A DNA stretch of 64,000 nucleotides, from positions 1,532,084 through 1,596,083 of the forward strand of contig NZ_DS989915.1 of NCBI RefSeq assembly GCF_000155615.1, in the 5' to 3' direction. Positions 34,477 to 45,448 of the stretch are shown piece after piece. The translations under genes were made by a program, and so were the position numbers. Position 1 is the first letter of the stretch. Every line of letters begins with the position of its first letter. The stretch is from Alcanivorax sp. DG881 (GTDB lineage: Bacteria > Pseudomonadota > Gammaproteobacteria > Pseudomonadales > Alcanivoracaceae). The notes beneath the pieces were generated by a model. It saw only the letters and a list, made by a program, of their open reading frames with translations. It ran no database searches and was not told where the DNA came from.

Positions 34477-35019
34477 ATGTCAGCAGACGATGCGAAAAAA
34501 ACGGATTCATCCACCGACAAATCGGATGACATCACCTTTCGTAAACCTGAAAGCCAGGACGGTAGCCGGGTTCACAAACTGATCAGCGAGTGCAAGCCGC
34601 TGGACGAGAACTCCGTCTACTGTAACTTGCTGCAGTGCACCCACTTTGCCGACACCTCCGTGGCGGCAGAGATGGACGGCGACCTGGTCGGCTTTATTTC
34701 CGGCTACATCCCGCCCAAGCAGCAAAATGTCCTGTTTGTCTGGCAGGTAGCGGTGCACGAAAAAGCCCGGGGCAAGGGCCTGGCCAAGCGCATGCTGGCC
34801 GAACTGATCGAGCGCGAAGAAAGCACCGATGTTCAGTTCATTGAGACCACCATCACCCCGGACAACGAAGCCTCTTGGGGCATGTTCCGCAGCTTCGCCT
34901 ACCAGCGCAGCATGCCCACGGAAGAATTTATTCTGTTCGATTCGCGCATTCACTTTGCCGGCGAACATAACGACGAATACCTGCTGCGGATCGGCCCGTT
35001 TAATCGCGACGAAGCGTAA
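34477..35019 (+). CDS. ectA: L-2,4-diaminobutyrate acetyltransferase
   Basis: 180 residues, GNAT fold. It acetylates diaminobutyrate at N4, the second reaction of ectoine synthesis. The acetyl-CoA site VWQVAVHEKARGKGLAKRML and the ETTITPDNEASWGMFRSFA segment are diagnostic. The N-terminal 18 residues are a polar Asp/Lys/Ser extension. First biosynthetic gene of ectABC, four bases after ectR. Confidence 0.96.
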   Translation: MSADDAKKTDSSTDKSDDITFRKPESQDGSRVHKLISECKPLDENSVYCNLLQCTHFADTSVAAEMDGDLVGFISGYIPPKQQNVLFVWQVAVHEKARGKGLAKRMLAELIEREESTDVQFIETTITPDNEASWGMFRSFAYQRSMPTEEFILFDSRIHFAGEHNDEYLLRIGPFNRDEA

Positions 35020-36375
<1,356 letters not shown>

Positions 36376-36386
36376 CACGGCGGTTC

Positions 36387-36425
36387 ACGCTCCCCCGCCT
36401 CCTTTCTCGGGAGAAGGGGGAGCGT
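36387..36425 (+). promoter_or_regulatory. Intercistronic hairpin between ectB and ectC
   Basis: ACGCTCCCCC (36387-36396) and GGGGGAGCGT (36416-36425) form a perfect 10-bp stem, extended inside by CTCC/GGAG pairs. No T-tract follows. It may stabilise the upstream message or partially attenuate, giving ectC a different dose. Confidence 0.6.
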
Positions 36426-36466
36426 TATTCCTCTCCCTCCCCCGATTTTTAGCTCAGGAGTTATCC

Positions 36467-36865
36467 ATGATCGTTCGCACTCTGGCTGAAGCCGAGAAGT
36501 CTGACCGCTGTGTTAAAGCCGAAAACGGTAACTGGCAGTCTGTCCGCCTGTCTCTGAAAGAAGACAAGATGGGGCACTCGTTCAACATCACCACCATCTT
36601 CAAAGGCACCAAGACCCACATCAAATACGCTAACCACTGGGAATCCGTCTACGTGATTTCCGGTAGCGGCAAGATCGAAACCCTGGATGACGGCAAGGTC
36701 TATGACCTGACCCCGGGCACCATCTATTTGCTCGACGAGCACGATGAGCATTACCTCTACGGTGGCGAAAACGAAGACATGGTCGTCGCCTGTGCCTTTA
36801 CCCCGCCCCTGAGCGGCAAGGAAGTGCACGACGAGAACGGCGTGTACCCGGCAGATGTGGATTAA
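36467..36865 (+). CDS. ectC: L-ectoine synthase
   Basis: 132 residues, cupin fold. It cyclises N-acetyl-diaminobutyrate to ectoine by removing water; the enzyme uses an iron ion. Motifs of the family are seen: [10 protein letters not shown] at the start, [20 protein letters not shown] (metal and substrate side), [16 protein letters not shown] and [14 protein letters not shown] Shine-Dalgarno CAGGAG precedes it. No ectD hydroxylase or dedicated aspartokinase follows, so the product of this operon is ectoine unless ectD is elsewhere. Confidence 0.97.
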   Translation: MIVRTLAEAEKSDRCVKAENGNWQSVRLSLKEDKMGHSFNITTIFKGTKTHIKYANHWESVYVISGSGKIETLDDGKVYDLTPGTIYLLDEHDEHYLYGGENEDMVVACAFTPPLSGKEVHDENGVYPADVD

Positions 36866-36901
36866 GAGACGCATCATGCAGCATGCAACAGGCTTGCACG
36901 C
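36866..36901 (+). repeat. Stop-codon-adjacent GAGACGC repeat, copy after ectC
   Basis: The TAA is followed immediately by GAGACGCATCATGCAGCATG and CAACAGGCTTGCACGC. It leads straight into the terminator. Confidence 0.55.
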
Positions 36902-36930
36902 AAAAAAGGGACGCTTCGGCGTCCTTTTTT
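36902..36930 (+). terminator. Terminator of the ectoine operon
   Basis: AAAAAAGGGACGC, loop TTCG, GCGTCCTTTTTTT, with one G-T pair in the stem. Confidence 0.85.
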
Positions 36931-36991
36931 TATGTCTCTTCGCGGCCGCAACATCCACCATGCTTCACGCAACACGCCAATCCCGCAATTA

Positions 36992-37015
36992 AAAGGAGCG
37001 CCGAAGCGCCCCTTT
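36992..37015 (-). terminator. Terminator of the DcaP-like gene
   Basis: On the minus strand AAAGGGGCGC, loop TTCG, GCGCTCCTTT, then T. Confidence 0.75.
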
Positions 37016-37020
37016 CTTTT

Positions 37021-37059
37021 GCGTGTGACGTGCTGCATGTTGCGTGCAGCGCCTCTTAT
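37021..37059 (-). repeat. Stop-codon-adjacent repeat, copy after the DcaP-like gene
   Basis: On the minus strand the TGA is followed by ATAAGAGGCGCTGCACGCAA and CATGCAGCACGTCACACGC. Confidence 0.5.
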
Positions 37060-38259
37060 TCAGAACGCATACTTGGCAGTGAACTGCACGCGCTTGAGAT
37101 TGCCGTCGTCCCCATTCTCGATTTCCCGATCACCATAGATCAGCTCGCCGCCGAGAGAGAGCGGTTTCGCGACCTGCCAGATCAGGTTGGCGTGGGCGCT
37201 TTGCACCCGCTTGCTGGTGGTCACCGCCACGGTATCGGGGTTATCCGCTTCACTTACTGAAACCGCAAAGTTGGAACGCCAGCGATCACTCCAGTGATGA
37301 CGCAACGCCAGCACACCGCTCCATTGATCAATCAGCTCAATACTGCCATCCGCCTCGATCTGTCCTGAGCGGAACGCGTTGAGCGTGGTGTAACGGCCCA
37401 GCGCATTACCATAGTTCGCCTGGAAACGAATATCGTCCATGGCCCCCAGCATCATGCGGCCCGCCAGCGACAGGCCGTAGCCGTACTCGCTTTCATCCTG
37501 ATCCACACCACCAATCGTATCCTGATAGGCCAGTTCACGCCCCATGGCAGAGACACTGACATTGCCCCAGTCACCGGCAATGTTATAGCGCGCCACCAGG
37601 TCCGGCATGGCATTGTCGTCATAGGGGTTCTGCGCACCGCCGTAGAGCGTCGTGGACGGGTTCTCAACCGCGAGCATCAGACCACCGCTGGTATAACGAA
37701 TTTGGGGCTGACGCTCAAACACCGTCCCCGCTGCACCAACAAAATCCAGCGTTTCCGGTAGCGCGCTCACATTAAAGAAGGTGGACCAGGTCTGCCCGAA
37801 CAACCACTTGTCCCATGTCAGATAGGCATGGCGAATACGCGGTGCATAGCTGTTACTGATGCGCTCGTCACCGATATCGTTGGTCTGGAAATCAATTTCG
37901 ATATGCCCCCGCACCATGCCGGCAGAGGTCATGGTTTCACTTTTCAGCCAAAAGCGGCTTTGCTTGGCAATAAAGTCCAGCTCTTCCGAACTGGCCTCTC
38001 CCCCAACAGGGATCGTGGACGGCACCATGAAATCGCGCCCGACCGAACCGCCAGCCAGGTCGCCATCGCTGTATTTACTCAACATGGTATCGGCTTTGAT
38101 AAAGCCGCCGAAATCGATTTGGGTATTACCGCTCTTTACACCATCCATCCGCTCTTCAAGCACGATGATACGTTCCTCCAGCGTGGTATCGGCGCTGGCA
38201 ATGCCTGCCTGCGCCAGCACCAGAGCGCCGCACAAGTACGTGGCTTTTTTTACTGTCAT
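37060..38259 (-). CDS. DcaP-family trimeric outer-membrane porin
   Basis: 399 residues. A signal peptide ends GIASADT, then a short coiled coil (LEERIIVLEERMDGVKSG) that in DcaP proteins helps trimer formation, then a beta barrel ending QFTAKYAF. The segment IDFGGFIKADTMLSKYSDGD, QSRFWLKSET and LTWDKWLFGQTWSTFFNV is typical of DcaP-like proteins, which admit dicarboxylates and other negatively charged small solutes. It lies next to the ectoine operon on the opposite strand, so it may help entry of compatible solutes or their breakdown products; that is only inference. Confidence 0.85.
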   Translation of the reverse strand: MTVKKATYLCGALVLAQAGIASADTTLEERIIVLEERMDGVKSGNTQIDFGGFIKADTMLSKYSDGDLAGGSVGRDFMVPSTIPVGGEASSEELDFIAKQSRFWLKSETMTSAGMVRGHIEIDFQTNDIGDERISNSYAPRIRHAYLTWDKWLFGQTWSTFFNVSALPETLDFVGAAGTVFERQPQIRYTSGGLMLAVENPSTTLYGGAQNPYDDNAMPDLVARYNIAGDWGNVSVSAMGRELAYQDTIGGVDQDESEYGYGLSLAGRMMLGAMDDIRFQANYGNALGRYTTLNAFRSGQIEADGSIELIDQWSGVLALRHHWSDRWRSNFAVSVSEADNPDTVAVTTSKRVQSAHANLIWQVAKPLSLGGELIYGDREIENGDDGNLKRVQFTAKYAF

Positions 38260-38641
38260 GGCCCTGTCCTCTTATTGTCATCAACACGAAAGTGACTCCG
38301 ATTGACAGCTTGCTGAGCGTTGTACCAACACTCTATTAGCCATAGGTCGAAGGTGATTAAACGTCAGAGCCCCGACGCGAAATGCCTGACCAGGAAAACG
38401 TGAGTGATGACAAGGTTTCTGCCTACTGAATAACCGCACGATGCCAGCGTCGCCTCCCACAAACAGAGAGATAAACCCGGAGCAGTGCCTTGACGGCTTT
38501 TCCTTGTTGCGTGAAGCGTGTCGCCTGTGGCGTCATTAAGACCAAGGTCTAATTCAGCCCGGCCTCCTGTTTTTGCACACTCGTGGCATTCATTTCTGCT
38601 CCACTTTTCTGGTGAGCACTTTTTCGAGTGAGGGAAGTCCC
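38260..38641. other. Divergent intergenic region, DcaP-like porin / acs
   Basis: 382 bp, no supported gene. It holds promoters for both genes. An orphan copy of the GAGACGC-type repeat lies at 38503-38537 in minus orientation with no gene ending there. The acs start has GAGGGAAGTCCC before it. Confidence 0.45.
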
Positions 38642-40591
38642 ATGGAAACGGGCCTGCGTATGCCGGTTAAAGAGGCATTGAAAGATCGCTGCTGGATTGA
38701 CGGCAATGATTACCATGCGTTGTACCAACAGAGTCTGGATGACAGCGTTGGCTTCTGGCGCCGACAGGCACAGCGGATCGACTGGCAGCACTTCCCCCAA
38801 CAGATTCGCGACACCCATTTCAGCCCCGATGATCTGCACATTCGCTGGTTTCATGATGGTGAGCTGAATGCCGCAGAAAACTGTATTGACCGCCACCTGG
38901 CCACCAACAGAGACGGCATAGCACTACTGTGGGAACCGGACTCTCCGGACCAGGATCGCCGGCAAATCACCTATCAGCAGTTACACCAACACGTCTGCAA
39001 GCTGGCCAACACCCTCAAACAGCAGGGCATTGGCAAAGCTGACCGGGTGATGATTTACATGCCCATGATTCCCGAAGCGGTATTCGCCATGCTCGCCTGC
39101 GCCCGCATCGGCGCCATTCATTCGGTGGTGTTCGCCGGCTTTTCTCCGGACGCCCTGGCGGGCCGCATCGCCGATTGCGGTGCCAAAATGGTAATCACCG
39201 CAGACGGCGGGCGTCGCGGCGGCAAGATCGTACCGCTAAAAGACAACGTGGATGCCGCACTGGAACAGGCCGGCACCGATAGCGTCGACAAGGTACTGGT
39301 GGTGAACCATGTGGGCTGTGACACTCACTGGTTTGCGCAACGCGATCTGGATTTTCATGAGCAGCTGGCACTCAGTGACGGCGACTGCCCAGCGGAGCCC
39401 ATGAATGCGGAAGACCCGCTATTCATCCTCTATACCTCCGGCTCCACCGGGCAGCCAAAGGGTGTACTGCACACCACCGGCGGCTACATGGTCTATGCCT
39501 CGCTGACCCACCAGCTGGCCTTCGATTACCACCCGGGGCAAGTGTACTGGTGCACCGCCGATGTGGGCTGGATTACCGGGCATACTTATCTGGTCTACGG
39601 TCCGTTGGCCAACGGCGCCACCTGCGTGATGTTCGAAGGGGTGCCCAACTACCCGGACGATCAACGGGTCGGCGATATTATTGACCGCTACAATATCGAC
39701 ATTCTTTATACCGCTCCCACCGCCATCCGCGCGCTGATGGCCGGCGGCGATCATTGCTGTGCCAACAGTCGACGCGACAGCCTGCGCATCCTGGCCACGG
39801 CCGGAGAGCCCATCAACCCGGCCGCCTGGCAATGGTTCCATGACCAGCTGGGTAACAGCCAGGCCGCTGTGGTCGACACCTGGTGGCAGACAGAAACCGG
39901 CGGCATCATGATCTGCCCTCTGCCCGGTGCCATTGAAGCCAAACCCGGCGCTGCCACGCTGCCTTTTTTCGGTGTCCAGCCGGCACTGGTGGATAACGAC
40001 GGCAAGCTGCTGCACGGCGCAGCAGAAGGCAACCTGGTCATCGCCGATAGCTGGCCCGGCCAGGCCCGCACCCTGTGGGGCGACCATCAACGGTTTGTGC
40101 AAACCTACTTCACCAGCTTCCCCGGCTATTACTGCACCGGTGACGGGGCGCGTCGTGACGAAGATGGCTACTACTGGATTACCGGTCGTGTGGACGACGT
40201 GATTAATGTGTCCGGTCATCGCATGGGCACCGCGGAAGTGGAAAGCGCCCTGGTTTCACACCCCAAGGTGTGCGAAGCCGCCGTCGTCGGTTATCCCCAT
40301 ACCATCAAGGGCCAGGGCATTTATGTCTATGTGACCCTGAATGATGGCGAGCACACCAGCGATGCCCTGCATGACGAATTACGCCAGTGGGTGCGCCGGG
40401 AAATCGGCCCCATTGCCACCCCTGACCTGATCCATTTTACCCATGGGCTGCCGAAAACCCGCTCCGGCAAAATCATGCGCCGCATCCTGCGCAAGGTGGC
40501 GGCCAACGAACACGACAGCCTGGGCGACATCTCCACCCTGGCCGATCCGGCGGTGGTAGCCAACCTGGTTGAAACCCGGCTGAACCGTTGA
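38642..40591 (+). CDS. acs: Acetyl-CoA synthetase
   Basis: 649 residues, ANL superfamily. It converts acetate, ATP and CoA to acetyl-CoA. The P-loop [11 protein letters not shown] lies near residue 265, [10 protein letters not shown] near 415, [14 protein letters not shown] near 520 and the C-terminal TRSGKIMRR with Lys610, the residue controlled by acetylation in related enzymes. It heads the acetate module with crbR and crbS immediately downstream. CrbS/R-type systems are known to activate acs, so regulation by those neighbours is likely. The ATG at 38642 has GAGGGAAG upstream. Confidence 0.96.
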   Translation: METGLRMPVKEALKDRCWIDGNDYHALYQQSLDDSVGFWRRQAQRIDWQHFPQQIRDTHFSPDDLHIRWFHDGELNAAENCIDRHLATNRDGIALLWEPDSPDQDRRQITYQQLHQHVCKLANTLKQQGIGKADRVMIYMPMIPEAVFAMLACARIGAIHSVVFAGFSPDALAGRIADCGAKMVITADGGRRGGKIVPLKDNVDAALEQAGTDSVDKVLVVNHVGCDTHWFAQRDLDFHEQLALSDGDCPAEPMNAEDPLFILYTSGSTGQPKGVLHTTGGYMVYASLTHQLAFDYHPGQVYWCTADVGWITGHTYLVYGPLANGATCVMFEGVPNYPDDQRVGDIIDRYNIDILYTAPTAIRALMAGGDHCCANSRRDSLRILATAGEPINPAAWQWFHDQLGNSQAAVVDTWWQTETGGIMICPLPGAIEAKPGAATLPFFGVQPALVDNDGKLLHGAAEGNLVIADSWPGQARTLWGDHQRFVQTYFTSFPGYYCTGDGARRDEDGYYWITGRVDDVINVSGHRMGTAEVESALVSHPKVCEAAVVGYPHTIKGQGIYVYVTLNDGEHTSDALHDELRQWVRREIGPIATPDLIHFTHGLPKTRSGKIMRRILRKVAANEHDSLGDISTLADPAVVANLVETRLNR

Positions 40592-40656
40592 TACAGACGC
40601 CACTTGAAACCGCATACGCTGATGAAACATGGATGTTTTCTGTGTTTCCTTTCCCC

Positions 40657-40688
40657 ATGCTGCCCTCCCCGGGCAGCATCTTTTTTTC
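40657..40688 (+). terminator. Terminator of acs
   Basis: ATGCTGCCC, loop TCCCC, GGGCAGCAT, then CTTTTTTTC. Confidence 0.88.
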
Positions 40689-40739
40689 ATTCCCATCTTT
40701 TTTTGGGCTCTTCGCACGCAACATGCTTAAATCAGAGCC

Positions 40740-41390
40740 ATGACAACCATACTGATTGCCGATGATCACCCCCTGTTCCGTGCGGCCCTGATACAGGCCG
40801 TAGAGGCCAGCTTTGCCGGTGCCAACATCCATGAAGCCGACTCGCTCGCCACTCTGGAAGTACTGGGCCAGCAAGCAATCCCCTTCGATGTCATTCTTCT
40901 GGATTTACACATGCCCGGCACCCACGGCTTTTCCGGCCTGGTGTACCTGCGTGAGCAATACAGGAAAGTGCCGGTGGTGGTAATTTCAGCCACCGAAGAC
41001 GTGGACGTGATCCAGCGCGCCATTCACTTTGGTGCCGACGGCTTTATTCCCAAATCCGCTTCCGTGGACACCATGACCGATGCCATGCGCAAGATCATGG
41101 ACGGCGAACGCTGGCTACCGGAAAAAGCCCGCCGAGCCATGCCCCCAACGCTGCCAGACCACTCCGCCATGAGCGAGCGAATCACCAGCCTGACCCCGCA
41201 GCAGTTTCGGGTCATGGGCATGCTGATGGAAGGTATGCAGAACAAGGTGATTGCCTACGAGCTGGACGTATCGGAAGCCACCGTGAAAGCCCATATGACC
41301 GCCATTTTTCGTAAGCTGGGTGTGCGCAATCGCACCCAGGCGGTACTGGCCCTCAAAGACCTGGCCATCGAGCCTCCCGGCCTGGACTAA
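40740..41390 (+). CDS. crbR: CrbR-type response regulator (LuxR family)
   Basis: 216 residues. The receiver domain has phospho-acceptor Asp55 (VILLDLHMPG), DD at 8-9 and the conserved Lys (FIPKSAS). The C-terminal LuxR helix-turn-helix is at about 150-210 (LTPQQFRVMGMLMEG, VSEATVKAHMTAIFRKLGV). CrbR (also called ErdR or AgmR in pseudomonads) is the partner of the symporter-kinase CrbS and switches on acs. Here acs lies upstream and the CrbS gene converges from the other side. Assignment by domain and gene order. Confidence 0.88.
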   Translation: MTTILIADDHPLFRAALIQAVEASFAGANIHEADSLATLEVLGQQAIPFDVILLDLHMPGTHGFSGLVYLREQYRKVPVVVISATEDVDVIQRAIHFGADGFIPKSASVDTMTDAMRKIMDGERWLPEKARRAMPPTLPDHSAMSERITSLTPQQFRVMGMLMEGMQNKVIAYELDVSEATVKAHMTAIFRKLGVRNRTQAVLALKDLAIEPPGLD

Positions 41391-41410
41391 GCGCTAAAGG
41401 TTGAGTCGCG

Positions 41411-41571
41411 GTAGGAGCGTCGCTGGCGGCGCGATTGAGGCCAGCTTCAAAAGCCTTTCACCACAGAGGTCACTGAGAAAGCCCCCTTCTTTTCCTCCGT
41501 GAACCCTGTGTTCTCTGTGGCAAACCTGTCTTTTCATACCTGGGTTATCGCGCCGCCAGCGACGCTCCTAC
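41411..41571. repeat. REP-like nested palindrome between crbR and crbS
   Basis: The outer arms (41411-41435 and 41547-41571, starting GTAGGAGCGTCGCTGGCGGC) are perfect 25-bp inverses. The inside contains a second palindromic unit with CCACAGAGGTCACTGAG and GTTCTCTGTGG. Each resembles a common dispersed repeat type of Pseudomonas and relatives; one is inserted in the other. Confidence 0.85.
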
Positions 41572-41631
41572 AACCACGGCGTAGATACCAGGGGCCGGGA
41601 TTTTCCCATTCCATCAAGCGCTGCACGCAGT

Positions 41632-44600
41632 TTACAAAAGCCCTTCCAGCGTTCGTTGCAATATGGCTTCGGAAATCGGTTTTTGCAGGAAGCCTACCCC
41701 TTGCTCTTCTGCTCTGGCGCGGACTTCCGGGCGTCGGTCTGCGGTCATCAGCACGGCGGGAATAACGTCTTCCCAGCAATGATCCAGCGCTTCAATCACG
41801 TCAAATCCGTCTTCATGATCCAACTGGAAATCCACCAGCAATACATCCGGCACCCAGCTTTGCGCTGCCTTCTCCTGTGCTTCCTTCAGGCCGCTGGCCG
41901 CGACCACCTCGCAACCCAGGGTTTGCAGGGCCGCCACCAGGCTCGCCAGCAGCGCGGAATCATTATCCACACAGAAAACACGCACGCCCTGGATATCCCG
42001 GCGCTCGCGCAACGGTTCATCCTGCAGCAATGGCGGCACATCCCCTGTCGACAGCGGCAGCGTTACGCTAAAAACGGTGCCTTTATCCGGCCAGGAACGG
42101 ACGGTTAAAGCATGGCCCAGCAAACGACAAATCCGGTCGGCGATGGCCAACCCCAACCCCAGACCTTTTACCTCACGATTATGCAGCTGAGGCAGACGAT
42201 GAAACTCCCGGAAGATTTGTTCATGCTGATCACCGGGAATCCCCGGCCCGGTATCCCACACATCAATGCGCACGGCATTGTGCAGCCGGCGCGCACCGAA
42301 CAGGATGCGCCCGGAATCCGTATACCGAACCGCATTGGACAGCAGGTTCTGCAATACCCGTCGCAACAATACTTCATCGCTGTCCACCACCGCACTGCAT
42401 GACACCGCTCGCAACGTCAGCCCTTGCGCGCTGGCCAGCGCAGCAAACTCCTGCCCCAGCGGCGTCATCAATGACGACAAACGCAAGGGGTGGATGTGCG
42501 TCGCCATGGTGCCGGTATCCAGTTTGCTGATTTCCAGCAACGCAGAAATAATCTGTTCCGCCGCTTGCAGGGAACTGTCGATATGCCCGAGTACCTGCAC
42601 CTCATGGTCGAACTGGCCCTTTTCCTGGTTACGCAACTGCTGACGCAACGATGAAGCAAACAACTGCGCGGCATTCAAAGGCTGCATCAGGTCATGGCCG
42701 GCGGCCGCCAGGAAGCGGGTTTTTCCTTCATTGGCCTGTGCCAGTTTGGCATTCAGCTCCGACAGTTTGCGGGTGCGCTCCGATACCATCTGCTCCAGAT
42801 TCTCATTGATCTGACGCAGCGCTTTTTCATCGTGTTTGCGTTCGGTGATGTCCATATAGGTGCTGACAAAACCACCGCCCACCATGGGTGTACCGCGTAC
42901 TTCCACTACGATGCCGTTGGGCAGCTCCCGTTCGAACTGATGGGCATACCCTTCGCGTAATAATTGCACCCGCCGCGTCACGTTTTCTTCCATATTTTCG
43001 CCGTCGTAATAACCCCGTTCAGCGTTATAGCGATACACATCGGCGATGGAGCGTCCCAACCGAATCAACCCGTCCGGATAATCAAACAGCTTCACGTAGG
43101 CCTGATTCCAGGCCACCACCTGCATATCCCGGTCCACCACGCAGATGCCCTGGCTAATGGTTTCAATGGTGGTGCGCAGCAGCTGATGGTTGAACTGGAT
43201 CAGCTCGGAGGCTTCGTCCATCATCCGCACCACATCATCGTGGCGGCCATTCTGTTTACGCAGCAACGAGCTCATCACAATGCGTGCGGTGGAGGCCCCC
43301 ATGGTGCCCGCCAGCAACCGTTCCACATATCGCACCAGATGCAGTGGCGCCGGCAATTCCAATTCTTCCGACACCCCACGCCGACGCATGTAATCGAAGA
43401 ACAGAGGTTCCGCCCGTGGATGCCCCAACCCACGCTTGCAGACTTCCAGCAATTCGATGGTGGTAATGGAGGGGTGCCCCATACCTTCGCGCCACCAGTC
43501 CGTGGGCATATCCACAAACCGGGCCGCCTGGGCTTCATCCAGGGCATCATGGTTGGCTCGGCGGGAATAGTAGATAAACGCGGCCAGATTCACGGACACC
43601 GACCAGAACACACCGTGGGTCAGAGGCTCCAGCCCTTCGATGCCGAACATGGCATGGGGGCGTAACAGGCCCAGGCCGAACAGCCCTTGGGTGTTGAGCA
43701 CGGTCACCCACTCCACGGGCAGAATCACCGGCGCCAGCAGGCAGTAAAACCACACCACAAACCCCAGCGCCAGGCCGATGAACGCGCCCTGCTTATGGCC
43801 ATTGCGCCAATACAGGGCACCAATCAGTGATGGCGCGAACTGGGCCACTGCGGCAAACGACAGCAGCCCGATACTGGCAAGGCCGTCGAACCGGTCGATC
43901 AGCGTATGGAAGGCAAACGCCAACCCCAGCAGCACCAGAATGCTGGCCCGGCGCAGAAAGCGCAGTTGCGTGCTGAGATCCGACAGCTGATCCTTTTCAT
44001 TGAGCCGCGACTGCAGCCACATGGGCAACAGCACTTCATTGGTCAGCATGATCGCCAACGCCATGGTGGAGACGATCACCATACCGGTGGCCGCTGCGAT
44101 TCCGCCGATGAATGACAACATCAACATACCGTGGCTGCCCTGGGCCATGGGCAACGACAACATGTAGGTATCTGCATGACCGATCAGGTAAGGCTGGGTA
44201 ATCACGCCGGCAATCACAATCGGCAGAACAAAAATCGCAAACAGCGCCAGATACAACGGAAACAGCCAGCGCGTGGTGCGCAAATGGCGCAGGTCATTAT
44301 TTTCTACCACGCCGGCATGGAACTGACGGGGCAGGCAGAGAATCGCCACCATGGAGAGCAATAATGAAGTGACGAAACTTTGCGAAAACAGGGTCGGCTC
44401 AAAGCTCTGCATGACATCGCTGCGTTCGCTCAGCTGCTGCCACATATCCACCGGGCCATCAAAAATGGCATACAGGCAATACAAGCCCAGCCCGACAAAC
44501 GCCACGACCTTGATAAAGGATTCAAAGCTCACCGCCAGCATCAGACCGGATTGGTGTTCGGTGGTATCGATATGCCGGGTACCGAACAGCAAGGTAAAGA

Positions 44601-45099
44601 TAGCCATCAGCGCAGCTACCACCAGCGCCGTATCCACCTGGCCCGGCGCAGATTCCTCCAGCACATAATCAAACGACAGGGTAACGGCTTTTAGCTGTAA
44701 GGCGATGTAGGGCAGCACCCCGACAATGGCCACCAGGGTGACCAGCACAGCAAGACGGCGGGATTTGCCGTAGCGGGCGGCCAGAAAATCGGCAATGGAG
44801 GTAATATGCTGCTGCTGGGCCACCGACACCATCTTGTAGATCAGTGAGCCGCCCAGCAATACGGTAATGATCGGCCCCAGATAAATCGGCAGATAGTTCC
44901 AGCCATTCTGGGCGGCTTCACCAACGGCGCCGTAGAAAGTCCAGGAGGTGCAATAGACCCCCAACCCCAGGCTGTACACCCAGGCATTGTGGAAGGTCTT
45001 GCGGCCCTGTCGGGCAGCCCGATCGCCCCACCAGGCGATAACGAACAACACCAACACATAAGCCAGCGCCAACGCACCCAATTGCCACAGTGAAAACAC
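41632..45099 (-). CDS. crbS: CrbS-type hybrid sensor kinase with sodium:solute symporter domain
   Basis: 1155 residues. Residues 1 to about 500 are a 12-13-helix SSS-family transporter-like domain; the next 130 residues fit the STAC linker. Then come a PAS domain (MQVVAWNQAYVKLFDYPDGL), HisKA with FLAAAGHDLMQPLNAAQLFA, HATPase (NLLSNAVRYTDSGR, DTGPGIPG, GLGLGLAI) and a C-terminal receiver (VLLVDFQLDHEDGFDV). CrbS/MxtR proteins sense acetate or its metabolism and phosphorylate CrbR. A GTG start has GGAGAG upstream. It converges with crbR across the palindromic element. Confidence 0.93.
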   Translation of the reverse strand: MFSLWQLGALALAYVLVLFVIAWWGDRAARQGRKTFHNAWVYSLGLGVYCTSWTFYGAVGEAAQNGWNYLPIYLGPIITVLLGGSLIYKMVSVAQQQHITSIADFLAARYGKSRRLAVLVTLVAIVGVLPYIALQLKAVTLSFDYVLEESAPGQVDTALVVAALMAIFTLLFGTRHIDTTEHQSGLMLAVSFESFIKVVAFVGLGLYCLYAIFDGPVDMWQQLSERSDVMQSFEPTLFSQSFVTSLLLSMVAILCLPRQFHAGVVENNDLRHLRTTRWLFPLYLALFAIFVLPIVIAGVITQPYLIGHADTYMLSLPMAQGSHGMLMLSFIGGIAAATGMVIVSTMALAIMLTNEVLLPMWLQSRLNEKDQLSDLSTQLRFLRRASILVLLGLAFAFHTLIDRFDGLASIGLLSFAAVAQFAPSLIGALYWRNGHKQGAFIGLALGFVVWFYCLLAPVILPVEWVTVLNTQGLFGLGLLRPHAMFGIEGLEPLTHGVFWSVSVNLAAFIYYSRRANHDALDEAQAARFVDMPTDWWREGMGHPSITTIELLEVCKRGLGHPRAEPLFFDYMRRRGVSEELELPAPLHLVRYVERLLAGTMGASTARIVMSSLLRKQNGRHDDVVRMMDEASELIQFNHQLLRTTIETISQGICVVDRDMQVVAWNQAYVKLFDYPDGLIRLGRSIADVYRYNAERGYYDGENMEENVTRRVQLLREGYAHQFERELPNGIVVEVRGTPMVGGGFVSTYMDITERKHDEKALRQINENLEQMVSERTRKLSELNAKLAQANEGKTRFLAAAGHDLMQPLNAAQLFASSLRQQLRNQEKGQFDHEVQVLGHIDSSLQAAEQIISALLEISKLDTGTMATHIHPLRLSSLMTPLGQEFAALASAQGLTLRAVSCSAVVDSDEVLLRRVLQNLLSNAVRYTDSGRILFGARRLHNAVRIDVWDTGPGIPGDQHEQIFREFHRLPQLHNREVKGLGLGLAIADRICRLLGHALTVRSWPDKGTVFSVTLPLSTGDVPPLLQDEPLRERRDIQGVRVFCVDNDSALLASLVAALQTLGCEVVAASGLKEAQEKAAQSWVPDVLLVDFQLDHEDGFDVIEALDHCWEDVIPAVLMTADRRPEVRARAEEQGVGFLQKPISEAILQRTLEGLL

Positions 45100-45144
45100 C
45101 GCCTCTCCCCGTTGGTTAAAGAAAATCAGGAATCGCTTATCGTG

Positions 45145-45193
45145 CGTTTACCTGTTGCGTGGAGCATGCTGCCTGTTGCGACTCTTGTTGAGC
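45145..45193 (-). repeat. Stop-codon-adjacent repeat, copy after the small membrane protein
   Basis: On the minus strand the stop is followed by CTCAACAAGAGTCGCAACAG and GCAGCATGCTCCACGCAACAG. Confidence 0.45.
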
Positions 45194-45409
45194 TTATAGC
45201 AGCGCCTGGGCAAAGCGTAGCACCACGGCCACCAGTAGCAGGGCAATGCCACCGCGTTGCAGTTTGAACTCCACCACATTGAGTGCCATGGCCCGGCGCC
45301 AGAACATCACCAGCCCCTGACCATCGCCGGTACGGCGCCAGTAGCGAAAATAGGCGTACAGAACCAGGCAGAGGCCCGCCATCAGCGCTATTTTTTCTGC
45401 ATAGAACAT
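45194..45409 (-). CDS. Small membrane protein of the acetate locus
   Basis: About 71 residues with two hydrophobic helices (KIALMAGLCLVLYAYF and GGIALLLVAVVLRFAQALL) and a basic middle (RYWRRTGDGQ, FWRRAMALN). It lies just upstream of crbS, in the same direction. I know no named family. The ATG at 45409 has AAGGAA six bases before it. It may be a small subunit or helper of the CrbS or ActP proteins; this is context only. Confidence 0.6.
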   Translation of the reverse strand: MFYAEKIALMAGLCLVLYAYFRYWRRTGDGQGLVMFWRRAMALNVVEFKLQRGGIALLLVAVVLRFAQALL

Positions 45410-45448
45410 CAGCACTTCCTTCCTTTTTATCGGCCGTCGTTAATTTGA

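Noticed and set aside
38316..38331. GCGTTGTACCAACA shared with a stretch near 38718 in acs
   Set aside because: A 14-base match in one intergenic and one coding location; no further similarity around it, so probably chance.
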